A stretch of DNA of 8,259 bases, taken from a bacterium (GTDB lineage Bacteria > Patescibacteriota > Minisyncoccia > Moranbacterales > DUUL01). The stretch spans positions 1-8,259 of the forward strand of contig DAOWHU010000030.1 in NCBI GenBank assembly GCA_030641245.1, given 5' to 3'. Numbering within the stretch: the first letter of the stretch is position 1; each line of letters opens with the position of its first letter. This document shows positions 6,423 to 8,259 of the stretch, in pieces. A program made the translations under genes and the position numbers. Under the pieces are notes generated by a model. The model made no database searches. It was not told where the DNA came from and saw only the letters and a list, made by a program, of their open reading frames with translations.

Positions 6423-6584
6423 GCAGACTTGTCCTTGAATAAGATTTTAAAGGAAATTTGATGAATTTTTGTTGCAACGCCGTTAAAAATTTTTTAGAAA
6501 TGCCTTAGTATTGGTAAAAAATTTTAACAAGTTGCAGCGAAAATTGGTAAATTTAACTGAAAGCTTATTCAGGAACAAGTCTGC
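6423..6584. repeat. 162-bp imperfect palindrome, MITE-like or hairpin element
   Basis: The arms 6423-6496 and 6515-6584 pair around an 18-nt loop (6497-6514). Paired blocks are 6423-6449/6558-6584 (25 of 27, including two G-U), 6454-6459/6549-6554, 6464-6478/6531-6545 (all 15, including two G-U), 6482-6488/6522-6528 and 6490-6496/6515-6521, about 60 pairs in all. It fills nearly the whole gap between the phosphoesterase stop and the synthase start. As RNA it would form one very long hairpin, a likely barrier or RNase III target. No clear target-site duplication is visible. Confidence 0.85.
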
Positions 6585-6594
6585 CCCCCCCTGG

Positions 6595-7680
6595 TTATTC
6601 TTCCCCTCCAAGCTCTTCTTCAAGTTCATCTTCGAACTCTTGGTCACTAACTAAAGCTTTATACTTTTCGGGACTTTGAATACTTTGATTATTGCAAATA
6701 GCCGTTTCGCTGTTCACTATTAAAGTATTATATTTCTCATCCTCTTTATCTTTGAAAAACATTTTAACTATCACCTCTCCATTTTCAGTAATTGTAATTT
6801 CATGAAAAACACCTTTGTCTTTATAATCATCTTCTGATAATAACTGGCGATTATTCTTGTGAACTCCCTCTAGAACATAGTAACTAACCCCGCCATCTTC
6901 GATGTAGCACATTTCTTCGATATGCCCCGAAAAAACCGCCTTGACTCCATGTTGAGAAAATAATTTTCTCAGCTCTGTCCCTTCAACAAATAATTCTTTA
7001 AAGCTTTTTAAAAGGGTTCTCTCCAAAGGAGGTTGATGAACAAAAACTAAAATGGTTTTGTCATCAGAACCTTGCAAGGTCTTTTCTAGCCAAACTCTCT
7101 GTTCTTGATCAAGATGTCCCGGATAATAATGAAGGTCTGGAGAAGTTGCCAAGCTCTGATCATTATCAGCAGGTTTGTTATTACCATCTAAAATAATCAA
7201 ACGATATTCTCGAACATCAACATAGTAATACGGTTTTTTATATCCAGTAAACTCTAACCAATCACTCTTTAAAAATCCTCGGGTTTCGTGGTTACCTAGG
7301 ATATGATAAGATGGCACTTTGATTTCGTCAAAAAATTTCAAAACTGCCGGATAAAGAGCTTTCTCTTGATCATCTCGACCATCCACTAAATCCCCTCCTT
7401 CAATTACTAAATCTGACTGAAACTCTTCATTAACCATTTTAGTAAAATTATTCATTGGCTGAGAACAACGCCAATTTACTTCCCAATTATTGGTATCCGA
7501 ATTTAATTTACTATAACAGTGTAAATCGGTAATGTAACCAATTTTTAGTTCAGTTCTTTTCGCCACTTCTCCTTTTTCTGAAATTTCCCATGAATTTTCT
7601 TTGTCATTGAAAACAATGAAAAGAATTCCAACCATAACCGCAATCATTAAACCACCAACTATGAATCTTTTTTTAGACAT
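6595..7680 (-). CDS. Membrane-anchored calcineurin-like metallophosphoesterase
   Basis: The 361-aa protein hydrolyses a phosphoester with a two-metal centre. An N-terminal segment (7-24) is a signal anchor, placing the enzyme outside the membrane. The family motifs are present in order: D52-x-H54, G96-D97-x-x-D100, G129-N130-H131-E132, and H215. The last motif, normally GHxH, reads G252-H253-I254-E255, so the final metal-ligand histidine is glutamate. The C-terminus is acidic (EFEDELEEELGGEE). Order and spacing resemble class III cyclic-nucleotide and related phosphodiesterases, but the substrate is unknown; in this neighbourhood a phosphorylated lipid or glycan is possible. ATG 7680 has no Shine-Dalgarno and a very short expected leader. 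The stop is followed by eight Gs on the coding strand and the long palindrome. Confidence 0.88.
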   Translation of the reverse strand: MSKKRFIVGGLMIAVMVGILFIVFNDKENSWEISEKGEVAKRTELKIGYITDLHCYSKLNSDTNNWEVNWRCSQPMNNFTKMVNEEFQSDLVIEGGDLVDGRDDQEKALYPAVLKFFDEIKVPSYHILGNHETRGFLKSDWLEFTGYKKPYYYVDVREYRLIILDGNNKPADNDQSLATSPDLHYYPGHLDQEQRVWLEKTLQGSDDKTILVFVHQPPLERTLLKSFKELFVEGTELRKLFSQHGVKAVFSGHIEEMCYIEDGGVSYYVLEGVHKNNRQLLSEDDYKDKGVFHEITITENGEVIVKMFFKDKEDEKYNTLIVNSETAICNNQSIQSPEKYKALVSDQEFEDELEEELGGEE

Positions 7681-7695
7681 TCAAATTTTTTATAA

Positions 7696-7704
7696 CTTAT
7701 AGCA
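7696..7704 (-). promoter_or_regulatory. Extended -10 promoter of the phosphoesterase gene
   Basis: On the minus strand TGC-TATAAG (7704-7696) matches an extended -10 element; no good -35 is visible. The expected start near 7689 leaves a leader of only about 10 bases before ATG 7680, consistent with the missing Shine-Dalgarno. Confidence 0.4.
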
Positions 7705-7778
7705 GAACTGCCTCTGATTACACTCTATCACAAATCAAAAATTTCGTTAATAAATTTCCTTAAGAATCTTCAAATTTT

Positions 7779-8259
7779 TCAATCCGCAAAGACTTCACTC
7801 CAAAGATAAACTTTGGCCTTCTTTTTTTGACTTTGAAAAATTTCTTCTCCCCTTGCTGGAAAATCATAACCATCTCGAATCCGAAGCCTCCAAAGAACAA
7901 CGGCTCCATCTCGATAAATTTTCTTATAATCAAACCGATTGGCTAAATCTTCTTTTATTTCTTCGATTTCCTGGTCGCTCTTAATAATCAGAAACATTAC
8001 ACAGTCTGCGGAGCTCTCGCTCTTGCTGTCCAGTCGCTTAACTAGAATTTCTGGATATTCATAACTCATAACATATCTGAAAGTATTTTTTATTTGATAT
8101 TCCGCGCTAAAATAGCAGACTCCTTTTCGGACTCTCAGAGCTTCTTCGCTCATATACTCCGAGGCCCTCTCAATTTGACCCAGAGTTACTAAATCTCGAT
8201 GAGGTCTTAAAATTGGCTGCTTGAAAGGCATCTCCCTTTTAATCCCTTCATCTAAAGAC
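7779..8259 (-). CDS. C-terminal part of a second membrane glycosyltransferase, cut by window edge
   Basis: The frame stays open from the TGA at 7779-7781 to the right edge, and residues ahead of the ATG at 8231 (SLDEGIKRE) are protein-like, so this is most likely the end of a longer gene. Its visible domain matches the soluble C-terminus of the glycosyltransferase at 3478-5253: EYMSEEALRVRKGVCYFSAEY against NYMAAEAKKFGKIACFYSSATY, then DGAVVLWRLR against FGRVEVWNAI. It also ends with the same motif, YLWSEVFAD against VLWKNVFGE, but its linker is only about 20 residues. The missing N-terminal part should be a multi-pass GT-C domain. The paralogy call is by eye. It precedes the phosphoesterase gene by 98 bp on the same strand. 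Confidence 0.65.
   Translation of the reverse strand, partial: SLDEGIKREMPFKQPILRPHRDLVTLGQIERASEYMSEEALRVRKGVCYFSAEYQIKNTFRYVMSYEYPEILVKRLDSKSESSADCVMFLIIKSDQEIEEIKEDLANRFDYKKIYRDGAVVLWRLRIRDGYDFPARGEEIFQSQKKKAKVYLWSEVFAD

Noticed and set aside
6403..6477. 25-residue N-terminal extension of the synthase from TTG 6477
   Set aside because: It is mostly encoded by one arm of the long palindrome, and the GT2 fold begins right after ATG 6402.
8109..8121. AAAATAGCAGACT, also at 6417-6429 at the edge of the palindrome
   Set aside because: Thirteen shared bases lying in or beside coding sequence with no further similarity; probably coincidence, though it could be tested as an insertion target.

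Overview
The window looks like a low-GC bacterial chromosome of the Candidate Phyla Radiation (Patescibacteria) type. This is inferred from gene style (AT-rich, few Shine-Dalgarno sequences, a small MLTDQQ-type protein, paralogous membrane glycosyltransferases with odd C-terminal tails), not from a marker gene. The standard code fits the clear genes: TAA and TGA stops, TGG for Trp.

Left part, about 1-3365, + strand: the right-hand portion of a mobile element integrated in a tRNA gene. It holds a gene cut by the left edge (1-536), an intrinsic terminator, a 53-aa protein (631-792), a gap with three successive small hairpins (821-912), a perfect 12-bp palindrome just ahead of a small ribbon-helix-helix protein (1135-1413), a UGA-interrupted frame overlapping that gene, a strongly structured leader made of two interleaved long inverted repeats (1623-1730), and a large serine recombinase (1749-3365). 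The recombinase reads straight into tRNA-Asp: its last 13 codons and its stop lie inside the tRNA, antisense to it, and the tRNA's terminator hairpin is encoded in its final codons. The left end of the element is not in this window.

Junction, 3324-3400, - strand: an intact tRNA-Asp(GUC) with encoded CCA and its own promoter.

Right part, 3478-8259, all on the - strand: a surface-glycosylation neighbourhood. In transcription order it holds the C-terminal end of a membrane glycosyltransferase cut by the right edge, a membrane-anchored metallophosphoesterase, a 162-bp imperfect palindrome, a polyprenyl-phosphate sugar synthase fused to a GtrA membrane domain, and, 15 bp on, a PMT/ArnT-like integral membrane glycosyltransferase. 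The last two make a coherent pair: one loads a sugar on polyprenyl phosphate, the other would use such a donor on the outer face of the membrane. The two membrane glycosyltransferases share a C-terminal soluble domain and a terminal LWxxVF motif.

The strongest leads are the two-state leader before the recombinase, the recombinase/tRNA dovetail with its shared terminator, and the 162-bp palindrome.
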